DNA of 64,000 nucleotides from Stutzerimonas stutzeri (GTDB lineage: Bacteria; Pseudomonadota; Gammaproteobacteria; Pseudomonadales; Pseudomonadaceae). Below are positions 1 to 7,616 of this stretch, in pieces (the first letter of the stretch is position 1; each line of letters starts with the position of its first letter). The stretch lies in contig NZ_CP139348.1 in NCBI RefSeq assembly GCF_038561965.1, positions 1,488,001-1,552,000 on the forward strand, read 5' to 3'. A program made the position numbers and the translations under genes. The notes beneath the pieces were generated by a model. That model had not been told where the DNA came from. It saw only the letters and a program-made list of their open reading frames with translations, and made no database searches.

Positions 1-872
1 CGGTAGTGAGCGGCATGTGGGGCCCGAGCGAGCCACGCATTCCCATGGCCGATGGTGCCGGTGAAGTGCTGGCGGTGGGCGCAGGCGTGACCGAATTTGC
101 GGTCGGCGATGCAGTGGTCAGTACCTTCTTCCCCGACTGGCTGGCCGGTGAGCCTTTGATCGAAGGCTTTGCCACCGTGCCAGGCGACGGCATCGACGGT
201 TACGCGCGGGAAATGGTCACCGCCCGCGCCACCTCGTTCACCCATGCACCCAAGGGCTACAGCCATGCCGAGGCGTCGACCTTGACCACCGCCGGCCTAA
301 CCGCCTGGCGTGCGCTGATGGCCGACGGCAAGCTCAAGCCCGGCGACAGCGTGCTGATCCAGGGCACCGGCGGCGTTTCCATCTTTGCCCTGCAGTTCGC
401 CAAGATGGCCGGCGCCACGGTCATCGCCACCTCGTCCAGCGATGCCAAGCTGGAGCGCCTGCGCGAGATGGGCGCCGATCATCTGATCAACTACCGCAGC
501 ACGCCGGCCTGGGGTGAAACGGTGCGCCAGCTTACCGATGGCCGCGGCGTCGACCATGTGATCGAGGTGGGCGGCCCGGCGACACTGGAGCAGTCGATGG
601 TGGCGGCGCGCATCGGCGGGCATATCGCTGTCATCGGCATCCTCACCGGCGTGGCGGGCGAGCTGCCGCTGGTGCCGGCGCTGGTGCGTCAGTTGCGTCT
701 GCAGGGTGTGCTGGTGGGCAGCCGCGCGCAGCAGCAGGAGATGATCCGCGCCATCGACGCTAACGGCATTCGCCCGGTCATCGACAAGCACTTCGCGGTG
801 GACGATATCGTCGAGGCGTTCCGCTACCAGGAAACCAACCAGCACTTTGGCAAGATCTGCCTGGATATCTGA
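1..872 (+). CDS. Zinc-type alcohol dehydrogenase family protein, 5' end missing
   Basis: Medium-chain NAD(P)-dependent dehydrogenase/quinone oxidoreductase. The reading frame is open to the left edge of the window, so the N-terminus lies outside and the first visible GTG at 6 is internal. The visible part starts in the GroES-like domain (MADGAGEV, typical of the catalytic fold) and continues into a Rossmann domain with the cofactor loop QGTGGVS around visible residue 118. It ends normally at a TGA. The substrate cannot be told from the sequence. Family assignment is firm; physiological role unknown. The next gene follows on the same strand after about 60 bases. Confidence 0.85.
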   Translation, partial: VVSGMWGPSEPRIPMADGAGEVLAVGAGVTEFAVGDAVVSTFFPDWLAGEPLIEGFATVPGDGIDGYAREMVTARATSFTHAPKGYSHAEASTLTTAGLTAWRALMADGKLKPGDSVLIQGTGGVSIFALQFAKMAGATVIATSSSDAKLERLREMGADHLINYRSTPAWGETVRQLTDGRGVDHVIEVGGPATLEQSMVAARIGGHIAVIGILTGVAGELPLVPALVRQLRLQGVLVGSRAQQQEMIRAIDANGIRPVIDKHFAVDDIVEAFRYQETNQHFGKICLDI

Positions 873-933
873 AGCCTGGCGTCGGCGGCGGCTGCGTTTA
901 GAATGCGCGGCCACGCTGCCGACGATGCCCGCC

Positions 934-1875
934 ATGACGCCCGAACACCTCTCCATTCTGCAAGATCACCTGCTCGACGCCTTGGCCAACGTGCCCGACG
1001 AGACGCGGCGGTTGTTTCACGGCCGCGGCCGCTGCTATCCGGGGCTCGAACAACTGACCGTCGACTGGCTGCAGGGCGTGCTGCTGGTGGCGCTGTTTCG
1101 TGATCCCGGCGAGGCGGAACGGGCGGCGCTAGGGCAGATGCTTATGGCGCTGACCGAATCCCCGGCCTGGCAGCAGAGCCAGGCGCAGCGCTTGCTGCTG
1201 CAGCATCGCTATCTGCCGGATGCGCCGACCGAAGCGTTGCTGGGCGATGTGCCCGCCGAGTGGCAGATCAGCGAGAACGGCCTGCGCTACAAGCTCGATC
1301 TCGGGCGCAAGCAGAACAACGGTCTGTTTCTCGACATGCGCTACGGCCGACGCTGGGTGCAGGAACATGCGCAGGGCAAGCGGGTGCTCAACCTGTTCGC
1401 CTACACCTGCGGCTTCTCCGTCGCAGCGATTGCCGGTGGCGCCGAGCACGTGGTCAATCTGGACATGGCCAGTGCCGCCCTGACCCGTGGGCGGGAGAAC
1501 CATCGCCTCAATGGACACGATCTGAGTCGGGTCAGCTTTCTCGGCCACGAGCTGTTTAAATCCTGGGGCAAGGTGAAAAAGCTCGGGCCTTACGATCTGG
1601 TCATCATCGACCCGCCATCCTTCCAGAAGGGCAGCTTTGCCCTGACCCGCGACTACCAGAAGATCCTGCGTAAGCTGCCGGAATTGCTGAACGCCGACGG
1701 CCAGGTGCTGGCCTGTGTGAATGACCCGGACATCGGCGCGGACTTCCTGATCCAGGGCATGGCTGCCGAGGCGCCGCAGCTGCGTTTCGAGCAGCGTCTG
1801 GAGAACCCGCCGGAGTTTCCCGACATCAGCCCCGAGAGCGGGCTCAAGGCGATGCTGTTCGTAACGTCGGGTTAA
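934..1875 (+). CDS. Class I SAM-dependent methyltransferase (RlmI/RlmK-like)
   Basis: Predicted 313-residue methyltransferase of the COG1092 type. The SAM-binding motif is VLNLFAYTCGFS and the catalytic-type motif is DPPSF, as in rRNA/base methyltransferases related to RlmI and RlmK. An open frame extends upstream to 847, but the region before ATG 934 has no homology-like character; a second ATG at 925 is possible. Neither start has a good ribosome binding site. The substrate is probably RNA, by family, but is not shown by the sequence. It lies just downstream of the dehydrogenase and converges on the next gene. Confidence 0.8.
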   Translation: MTPEHLSILQDHLLDALANVPDETRRLFHGRGRCYPGLEQLTVDWLQGVLLVALFRDPGEAERAALGQMLMALTESPAWQQSQAQRLLLQHRYLPDAPTEALLGDVPAEWQISENGLRYKLDLGRKQNNGLFLDMRYGRRWVQEHAQGKRVLNLFAYTCGFSVAAIAGGAEHVVNLDMASAALTRGRENHRLNGHDLSRVSFLGHELFKSWGKVKKLGPYDLVIIDPPSFQKGSFALTRDYQKILRKLPELLNADGQVLACVNDPDIGADFLIQGMAAEAPQLRFEQRLENPPEFPDISPESGLKAMLFVTSG

Positions 1876-1882
1876 CGCCTGC

Positions 1883-2404
1883 TCAGCGATTGGCTACTTC
1901 GGAGCAATTGGGCTCGATGGTGAAGGTGCGTGCCGAGTCCACCGGGCCGAGCTTTTCCAAGGTCCGCCGACCAAGCAGCACCGGGTAGTGCATCTCGTCC
2001 CGGTCCCGTAGCGAGAACTCCTCTTCGAGCAGGCGATCACCGACGCAGACCTTCATCAGCACCACAGGTCGGTCTTCCTTGCCGCCGGCGCCGCGAACAG
2101 TCAGCTCCCGCTGAAGTTTGCGTTCGATCCGCGACTTGACCAGCTTGTCATGCTCGACGTCCTTGAGGTCTAGATCGAAGCGGACCCACTTGTCGCCGTT
2201 CTTCTCGAAGTAGTCGAGGTCCTCGGCGTGCATGGAGGACGTCAGCGCCCCGGTATCGAGTTTGAATTTCACCGTGACCTGTTCCGGGAGGATCAGGCCG
2301 CGCTCCACCCAGCCCAGCGGCGTACCTTCTGCCGCAAGCGATGACAGGGTGGTCAGAGAAAGGAGTAGGGCGGCCGGCACTGCGAGCAATCGAGAGGCGT
2401 TCAA
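1883..2404 (-). CDS. Retropepsin-like aspartic protease family protein (PF05618 type), exported
   Basis: 173-residue protein with an N-terminal signal peptide ending near SSLAA, so probably periplasmic. The core has the motif KLDTGALTSSMHA, where the D-T-G-A triplet matches a retropepsin-type aspartic protease active site. Older annotations call this family an ATP-dependent zinc protease, which the sequence does not support. The start is TTG at 2404, chosen because AGGA lies about seven bases upstream and the signal peptide begins there; no good ATG exists. It converges with the methyltransferase, seven bases apart. Its substrate is unknown. Confidence 0.75.
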   Translation of the reverse strand: MNASRLLAVPAALLLSLTTLSSLAAEGTPLGWVERGLILPEQVTVKFKLDTGALTSSMHAEDLDYFEKNGDKWVRFDLDLKDVEHDKLVKSRIERKLQRELTVRGAGGKEDRPVVLMKVCVGDRLLEEEFSLRDRDEMHYPVLLGRRTLEKLGPVDSARTFTIEPNCSEVANR

Positions 2405-2459
2405 GGGACGTTCCTGAGCGTTTGGGTTCGCTCAATAGAGCGATATCCGCTGCGGATGT

Positions 2460-3416
2460 TCAGCCGGCTGTCGTCCCGTTGCTGCCGGCGCCGTTCTGCG
2501 CGGCTTCGCGAACGGCGATCTCTTCACTCAACGCGCGGACGAACGCATCCACTGCGACCGGCAGGTAGCGCGAGCTGCGCACGTAGACGCCGAGGTCGCT
2601 GAATACCGAGCCGCTGTCGTTCAGCGGCACATGCACCAGCGTGCCGTTGGCGAGTTCGGCCTCGATGCCGATGCGCGTCTGGAACGCGACGCCGGTGCCG
2701 CGCTTGGCCATCTGCAGGGCCAGCTCCACCGAACTGGTTTCCAGTGGCGCCTTGTGTCGCGGACGAGTACGCGCCAGCAGCGGTGCCAGCAGGTGATGAA
2801 TGGAAAGGTCGCTCTTGGCGAGGATCAGCGGATATTCGGCGCAGGTGGCGAAGCTGACGTCGGATCGCGTGGCCAGCGGATGCGCCGGGTTGACGATGGC
2901 GCCCAGGCGGAAATGGCCGACGCCCAGCTGCTGCAGATCGGTGGTGCGCGGCAGGGCAAAAGCCAGGCCGATGTCCGCCTGACCGCTGATGACCGCTTCG
3001 GGAATTGCCTGCGAGCCGAGGCTGGTGACGCCCACTGTGACCCGTGGATAGCGCTCGCGCAGTTGCTCCAGCACGCCGGGCAATAGATCGGTGGTGACGC
3101 CCGATACGGTGGCAATTTCCACATGGCCGGTGCGCAGGCCCTGTAGTGCATCCAGTTCGGAGCGCACGCGCTCGGCGTCCTGCAGTACGACGATGACGTG
3201 GCGGGCGAAGATCTCGCCGGCAGCGGTCAGTCGCAGCCCACCGGGCAGACGTTCGAACAGCGGCGTGCCGATCTCGTCTTCGAGCTTGAGAATCTGCCGG
3301 TTCACCGCCGAAGAGGCAACGTTCAGCCGCCGCGACGCTTCGCGAATCGACTGGCAGCGGCGCACCATGTCGAAGTAATGGATGGCCGGCGAGTGGATGC
3401 GCAGCTTGCGCGACAC
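2460..3416 (-). CDS. LysR-family transcriptional regulator
   Basis: 318-residue LysR-type regulator. An N-terminal winged helix-turn-helix occupies residues ~8-65 (SIREASRRLNVASSAVNRQI), followed by a linker helix and a periplasmic-binding-protein-like effector domain from ~residue 95. It ends only seven bases after the start-side neighbour's stop: the TetR gene lies immediately upstream on the same strand, so the two may be cotranscribed. The target is unknown; the nearby Tsx/OmpK-type channel is a plausible but unproven one. Confidence 0.85.
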   Translation of the reverse strand: MSRKLRIHSPAIHYFDMVRRCQSIREASRRLNVASSAVNRQILKLEDEIGTPLFERLPGGLRLTAAGEIFARHVIVVLQDAERVRSELDALQGLRTGHVEIATVSGVTTDLLPGVLEQLRERYPRVTVGVTSLGSQAIPEAVISGQADIGLAFALPRTTDLQQLGVGHFRLGAIVNPAHPLATRSDVSFATCAEYPLILAKSDLSIHHLLAPLLARTRPRHKAPLETSSVELALQMAKRGTGVAFQTRIGIEAELANGTLVHVPLNDSGSVFSDLGVYVRSSRYLPVAVDAFVRALSEEIAVREAAQNGAGSNGTTAG

Positions 3417-3422
3417 GCTCTG

Positions 3423-4097
3423 TCAGCGCTCCGCGGTTGGCGGCGGTGTTAGTCCGCAGCCTTTAAGAATGATGGCGATCAGGTTGTCGCTGGCCTGGGA
3501 AAAGTCTGCGCGGGTCATGCGTTTGCCGTTGATGCGGCGGATCTGATCGGAAAAATCGGCGTAGTGCTGAGTGCTGCTCCAGATCATGAAGATCAGGTGC
3601 ATCGGGTCCACGGGGTCCATCTTGCCGGCGGCGATCCAGGCGTCGAATACGGCGGCACGGCCGCGAAACCAGTTGCGGTAGTCCTTGTTGAAATGCTCGG
3701 ACAGGCATTCACAGCCGCTGATGACCTCCATGGCGAAGATCTTCGACGCCTGCGGATGACGGCGCGAGAATTCCATCTTGATGCGGATGTACTCGGCCAG
3801 CGCGGTGGCCGGGTCGTCGTCTACGGTCATGTCATCGAAGGCGGTGTCCCAGAGTTCGAGGATGTGGCGCATGACTTCGACGTACAGCCCGAGCTTGCTG
3901 TTGAAGTAGTAATGCACATTCGCCTTGGGCAGCCCTGCGCGGGTGGCAATGGCATTCATGCTGGTGCCTTTGAAGCCGTAGCGGGCGAACTCTTCGGCGG
4001 CGGCAGCGAGTATGGATTCCTCATTCTTCTGGCGAATACGGCCAGCGGGTTTGCCTTGTGCGGTGTAGAGCGGCTGCGGTGCGTTGTTCTTGTCCAT
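3423..4097 (-). CDS. TetR-family regulator, RutR/PydR-like
   Basis: 224 residues. The N-terminal helix-turn-helix is EEFARYGFKGTSMNAIATRAGLPKANVHYYF-like (residues ~35-65; text split by family knowledge), closely resembling RutR and PydR, regulators of pyrimidine/nucleobase catabolism. The C-terminal ligand domain has the W..R....W aromatic pattern of that subgroup. ATG at 4097. It is followed by the LysR gene seven bases downstream and preceded, 250 bases upstream, by a Tsx/OmpK-type channel on the same strand. A link to nucleobase or nucleoside use is inference from both neighbours; no pyrimidine catabolic gene lies in the window. Confidence 0.8.
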   Translation of the reverse strand: MDKNNAPQPLYTAQGKPAGRIRQKNEESILAAAAEEFARYGFKGTSMNAIATRAGLPKANVHYYFNSKLGLYVEVMRHILELWDTAFDDMTVDDDPATALAEYIRIKMEFSRRHPQASKIFAMEVISGCECLSEHFNKDYRNWFRGRAAVFDAWIAAGKMDPVDPMHLIFMIWSSTQHYADFSDQIRRINGKRMTRADFSQASDNLIAIILKGCGLTPPPTAER

Positions 4098-4137
4098 GAT
4101 CCCTATCCGTTAGCGCGCTGGCGGCCGGCCTTCAGTA

Positions 4138-4193
4138 TGGGCGTTAGCCCAGCTTTGGAAGCCGTCATCGGTTTCGGTGGGCTGAAGCCCACC
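4138..4193. repeat. Two adjacent short inverted repeats (REP-like element)
   Basis: Two stem-loops sit in the gap between the TetR gene and the outer-membrane channel. The first is TGGGC-GTTA-GCCCA at 4138-4151. The second is GGTGGGCT-GA-AGCCCACC at 4176-4193, followed by CTACGG. The second motif resembles a short palindromic repeat that I recall as common in pseudomonad and related genomes. It could also act as a transcription terminator for the channel gene, though no T-run follows. Only one copy was noticed in this window, so repeat status is inferred. Confidence 0.45.
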
Positions 4194-4348
4194 CTACGGT
4201 CCAGGCCACGAATCCAGAGGAGGAGGCGGTGAACCGAGTCGGGCTGATTCTGCACGAGTTTTGTTGCATGAACAGCCGTTGCGCTTGCCAGGATCAACAG
4301 CCGTTCTTGCAGGGCAAGCGCCGCCCGCGCATTCGGGCGGCGAGCGCG

Positions 4349-5164
4349 TCAGAAATGCGCTTTGACGATGGCGCTGAAGGTGTTCTGGTCGGTCGGGCCA
4401 ACGAAGTTCTCGCTGACGAAACCGCCGTCCTCGATGCCGTACTTGTTCGACCAGTAGTCGTACTCGATACCGACGTAGAGCTTGCCGGGCGTGTAGTCGA
4501 GCGCCTTGCCGAGGTCGTACTTGATCTGCGGGTTGAAGTGGAAGTTCTTCTTCAGCTCGGTGTTGCTGTTCTTCTTGTCGTTGACGACCCAGTCGATATA
4601 GCCGTCGAAGAGGATGTCCGATTTGCCTACCGGGAAGGTCATGGCCCAGGTCGGGGTGATCTGCCACTGGCCGCCCGGCTTGCCGGTGGTCCCGTCAGGT
4701 TTGCGGTAATAGGTATTCAAGGCGAAGCGATCGAAGCCAGGAATGGCGAGGTCCACGGCTGGACCGAGCAGGTAGTTCTGGTTGGGCGTACCGTCGTCCT
4801 GGCTTTCCCCACGCTCGTAGGTTGCCGAGATGAGTACGTCCTTGATCGGGCCGAAGGACAGGTCAGTACCTGTGATCTTGCCCAGCGACAGGCGCGGGCT
4901 GAACTCGCCGTAATAGGTATGGCCGTCGCTGCCAGAAATGCCGTTGTACCACTTGTTGTCGACGAACAGGAACATGTCCCCCCAGGTCCAGCCGCTGGCA
5001 TGTTCGAAGGTAATGGTCTGCTGGATTTCGCCGGCATCCACCTTGTAATCCTTGCCGTACAGATAGGTCAGGCTGTTGTTCTGCCAGAGCATGGGGCTGG
5101 CCATGGCTTGGCTGCTGAGGATGAACCCGGCCGCGAGGGCTGCGGTGGTCAGGCTGCGCTTCAT
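4349..5164 (-). CDS. Outer-membrane channel, Tsx/OmpK family
   Basis: 271-residue outer-membrane protein. It begins with a signal peptide (MKRSLTTAALAAGF, cleavage after QAMA) and shows the alternating polar/aromatic pattern of a beta-barrel, ending in the typical terminal Phe (VKAHF). It matches the nucleoside-specific channel Tsx/OmpK family (PF03502), which passes nucleosides and nucleobases. The start at 5164 is supported by GGAG about nine bases upstream; an in-frame extension to 5233 lacks one and would bury the signal peptide. The RutR-like TetR gene downstream suggests nucleobase uptake, by inference. Confidence 0.8.
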   Translation of the reverse strand: MKRSLTTAALAAGFILSSQAMASPMLWQNNSLTYLYGKDYKVDAGEIQQTITFEHASGWTWGDMFLFVDNKWYNGISGSDGHTYYGEFSPRLSLGKITGTDLSFGPIKDVLISATYERGESQDDGTPNQNYLLGPAVDLAIPGFDRFALNTYYRKPDGTTGKPGGQWQITPTWAMTFPVGKSDILFDGYIDWVVNDKKNSNTELKKNFHFNPQIKYDLGKALDYTPGKLYVGIEYDYWSNKYGIEDGGFVSENFVGPTDQNTFSAIVKAHF

Positions 5165-5531
5165 TGGGTGTTTCTCCGTATTGGCATTTGAATGAGCTTG
5201 TAAGTTGTCCAAGCGGTCAGGCTTTGGTCCCAAAGCAAGCGCCGAGCCAATATCTAGAGGTGTCTGTAGCGTTTAGATAACTAACTGAATTTAAAGTCTT
5301 TAATTAGTGGTTCTGACGAGGGTGATGGTACGCAGCACGTGCTAGCCAGGCCGGCATGCTGCACGCATGACCTGACCGAAGCGTCAGCTTGCTTCAGTTT
5401 GGGGCGCGGCAGGTGGCTGATCGCCAGGTTCGCCACCGAAACGGTGCGTGGGTTGGCAACGATGCGCAGCAGGCAGGCAATGCTGAAACGCGACTGCCGG
5501 CACGCGGCCGGCAGTCGAGGGGCGGAGGGGC
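5165..5531. other. Intergenic region between ompK-like gene and csgA
   Basis: 367 bases without a supported gene. The part near 5265-5310 is AT-rich against the GC-rich background and lies just upstream of the channel gene, so it probably holds that gene's promoter; no clear operator was recognised. The part near csgA contains a strong hairpin, listed separately. Confidence 0.6.
5491..5517 (-). terminator. csgA: Probable csgA terminator
   Basis: A perfect 10-bp stem, CGACTGCCGG and CCGGCAGTCG, with a seven-base loop, starts 15 bases after the csgA stop on the minus strand. It is followed on that strand by a short GTTTC tract rather than a long T-run, so termination efficiency is uncertain. 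Its position at the end of the curli operon supports the call. Confidence 0.55.
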
Positions 5532-6818
5532 TTATTGCTGGGTGACGAGGGCGCTGTTGTGGGTGCCGTTCTGAGTGATGTAAGCGGCGTTGCCATAGCC
5601 GGCCTGGCTGGCGATTGCATCGTTGCCGAAGCCATGCTGAGTCACCTTGACCAAGTGATCAGCGCCGCTCTGGGTCAGCATGACGTCGTTGAACGAGCCT
5701 TCCTGGCGAACGGTGGCCAGGTTGTCGCGGCCGTCCTGTTCGATGTCGGCGGTATTGTTCGCACCATAACTGACCCCGACGATCTCGTTGTCGACGCCGT
5801 GCTGTACGGCGTTCAGCTCATTAGCGACGCCGTCCTGGTGGAAGTGCAGGTCGTTGCCGCGGCCCTCCTGTTCCACTGCGGCGACGTTGAAGTCGCCTTC
5901 CTGGATGGTCTTGGCAGTCTGATTGCGCCCGTCCTGGTAAACGTCAGCGCTGTTATATCTACCAGACTGCTCAGTTGTAGCCGTGTTGTTGCCACCGAAC
6001 CAGCCGTTGGTCTGCGTGATGCTGGAATCGTTGCGCTCGCCGTACTGCACGACGAAAGCGTTCTGCGCATTGCCGCTCTGGTCGATGTCGACGCTGTTGT
6101 GGCTGCCGACGGAATCGACATAAGCCTCGTGCTGCACGCCGGTCTGGGAAACCATGGCGTCGTTGCGCCATCCGCTCTGCTCGACTTCGGCGATGGAGCC
6201 GCTGCTGAGGAGTTGCGTGACGTGAGCGTCGTTATCGGTGCCCTGCTGATCAATGCTCGCGCGGTCTGTGAGGCTGGCGGCTTGCGTGATGCTGCCGTTG
6301 TTCAGGTCGCCATTCTGCGTAAGCGTGGCCTGGCTGGCGTAGCTGGCGGATTGAGTGACTAGGCCGTAGTTGTCTTTGCCGGTCTGGCTGGTGGTGGCGT
6401 TGGTCATCGTCGCTGCAGTCTGGAAGGTTTCGGCGACGTTGTTGATACCGTTCTGGTTTTGCGTGGCACCAGTCTTGTACGTGCCGGTCTGTTCAACCAG
6501 CGCATCGTTGCCCCAGCCGCGCTGGTTCTGGGTCGAGCCGGTCATCACCGTGGCATTCTGCTGGGAATTGGCAACGTTGAAATTGCCCGCCTGAGACTGC
6601 ACTGCGGTGGTGTCCCGCGAGCTGTGCTGCTCGATCATCGCGTTGTTGCCGAAGCCGCTCTGGCCCTGCTTGGCCAGATTGCCCGAACCGCCGCTTTGCA
6701 GCACTTCTGCGACATTGTTGATGCCAAGCTGGTTTTGCTCCGACGTGTTGTCGGCGGCGAAAGCCTGGGCAGTGGCGACTGTCAGAATGGCTGCTACAAG
6801 AGGTTTGAACTTAAACAT
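5532..6818 (-). CDS. csgA: Major curlin subunit CsgA, extended (~18 repeat units)
   Basis: 428-residue curli fibre subunit, secreted by a signal peptide (cleavage after AQAFA). The rest is almost entirely curlin repeats of the Q-x-G-x-x-N-x-A-x-V-x-Q type, each unit forming a strand-loop-strand of a cross-beta amyloid. About 18 units can be counted, against five in Escherichia coli CsgA (151 residues). Units 2-9 are 23 residues long; units 10-18 are 22 residues, except one of 26 with a glycine/asparagine insert. The second half is richer in Asp/Glu. ATG 6818 is preferred over GTG 6827 because GGAGTG lies eight bases before it. It follows csgB by 47 bases and is the last gene of the operon. 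Confidence 0.92.
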   Translation of the reverse strand: MFKFKPLVAAILTVATAQAFAADNTSEQNQLGINNVAEVLQSGGSGNLAKQGQSGFGNNAMIEQHSSRDTTAVQSQAGNFNVANSQQNATVMTGSTQNQRGWGNDALVEQTGTYKTGATQNQNGINNVAETFQTAATMTNATTSQTGKDNYGLVTQSASYASQATLTQNGDLNNGSITQAASLTDRASIDQQGTDNDAHVTQLLSSGSIAEVEQSGWRNDAMVSQTGVQHEAYVDSVGSHNSVDIDQSGNAQNAFVVQYGERNDSSITQTNGWFGGNNTATTEQSGRYNSADVYQDGRNQTAKTIQEGDFNVAAVEQEGRGNDLHFHQDGVANELNAVQHGVDNEIVGVSYGANNTADIEQDGRDNLATVRQEGSFNDVMLTQSGADHLVKVTQHGFGNDAIASQAGYGNAAYITQNGTHNSALVTQQ

Positions 6819-6865
6819 TTTTGTCACTCCATGGATGTTTTAAGTACAGCGGTATTTCCTTGGGA

Positions 6866-7363
6866 TTAGCGGTACTGGCGAACCACTACCGTCAGACCTT
6901 GGCCGCTCTGGCTGACATTGCTGCTGTGCCCGCTGCCGGTCTGTTCGATGAGGGCGCGATTGCTCGAACCCCGCTGCGCGATGGTGGCCCGGTTGTCCGA
7001 GCCGAACTGTTCGATGTGGGCGTCGTTGTCGAAGCCGTTCTGGCTGATCAGCCCGGTATTGCCCAGGCCGATCTGTTCGATAGACGCGCTATTGGCGTAG
7101 CCGCTCTGGATGATGTACGCCTCCAGTTCAGCGCCCCGTTGCTCGATGCGACCGGCCATGTCCTGGCCGGATTGCTGGACGACTGCCAGCGCGCCCTGCG
7201 CACTGATTGCGCTTTGGCTGAGCAAGGACAGGTCTCCGCTGATGCGGGGCAGTTCGGCGGGGGCGAGATCGGTAAGGCGTGCGGTATCGGCGTAGCTGCA
7301 AGAGGCCAGCAGCAGAACGGCGGGTAACAGCAGGTCATACGCAATCCGTTGCGAGCGGGTCAT
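6866..7363 (-). CDS. csgB: Curlin minor subunit / nucleator CsgB
   Basis: 165 residues with an N-terminal signal sequence and about five 22-residue curlin units from ~residue 50. The C-terminus ends in VVVRQYR, resembling the basic last repeat of E. coli CsgB that anchors the nucleator. In the known system CsgB starts CsgA polymerisation at the cell surface. The start at 7363 is taken because AGGACAGG precedes it; an alternative ATG at 7387 has no such site. The signal peptide contains LLASC, which partly resembles a lipobox. CsgB precedes csgA on the same strand, as in other curli clusters. Confidence 0.88.
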   Translation of the reverse strand: MTRSQRIAYDLLLPAVLLLASCSYADTARLTDLAPAELPRISGDLSLLSQSAISAQGALAVVQQSGQDMAGRIEQRGAELEAYIIQSGYANSASIEQIGLGNTGLISQNGFDNDAHIEQFGSDNRATIAQRGSSNRALIEQTGSGHSSNVSQSGQGLTVVVRQYR

Positions 7364-7545
7364 GGGGCCTGTCCTGGTTGGGCTCATATGCCGACATACT
7401 TGCCCCGAATCGGGACGGCGAACATCCATCCAATGATTGAAAATGCTGCGATTTGGTGCGTGGCAGCCATGTCTGCGGTGATGTTGCCGGTAGCTTCGTC
7501 CGCTCGGGCCAGCCGCCGACGGGCCCGCCGGGACGAGACGCCGGC

Positions 7546-7608
7546 GGCCGTTGAACGGCCTTTTAGATAATCGGGCAGCTGTGCGAAGCCTGTCGGCGTT
7601 GCGCCGAC
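7546..7608. repeat. Two palindromes in the csgG-csgB gap
   Basis: GGCCG-TTGAA-CGGCC at 7546-7560, followed on the plus strand by TTTTAG, and GTCGGCG-TTG-CGCCGAC at 7592-7608, which begins nine bases after the csgG stop on the minus strand. The second may attenuate or protect the csgDEFG message before csgB; neither has a minus-strand T-run. Either could also be an operator for csgBA. Confidence 0.4.
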
Positions 7609-7616
7609 GAGCGGGG

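Noticed and set aside
5532..7363. Regularly spaced repeats resembling a CRISPR array
   Set aside because: Repeat is at the protein level (curlin units of 66-69 bases) with diverged DNA and no unique spacers or cas genes.
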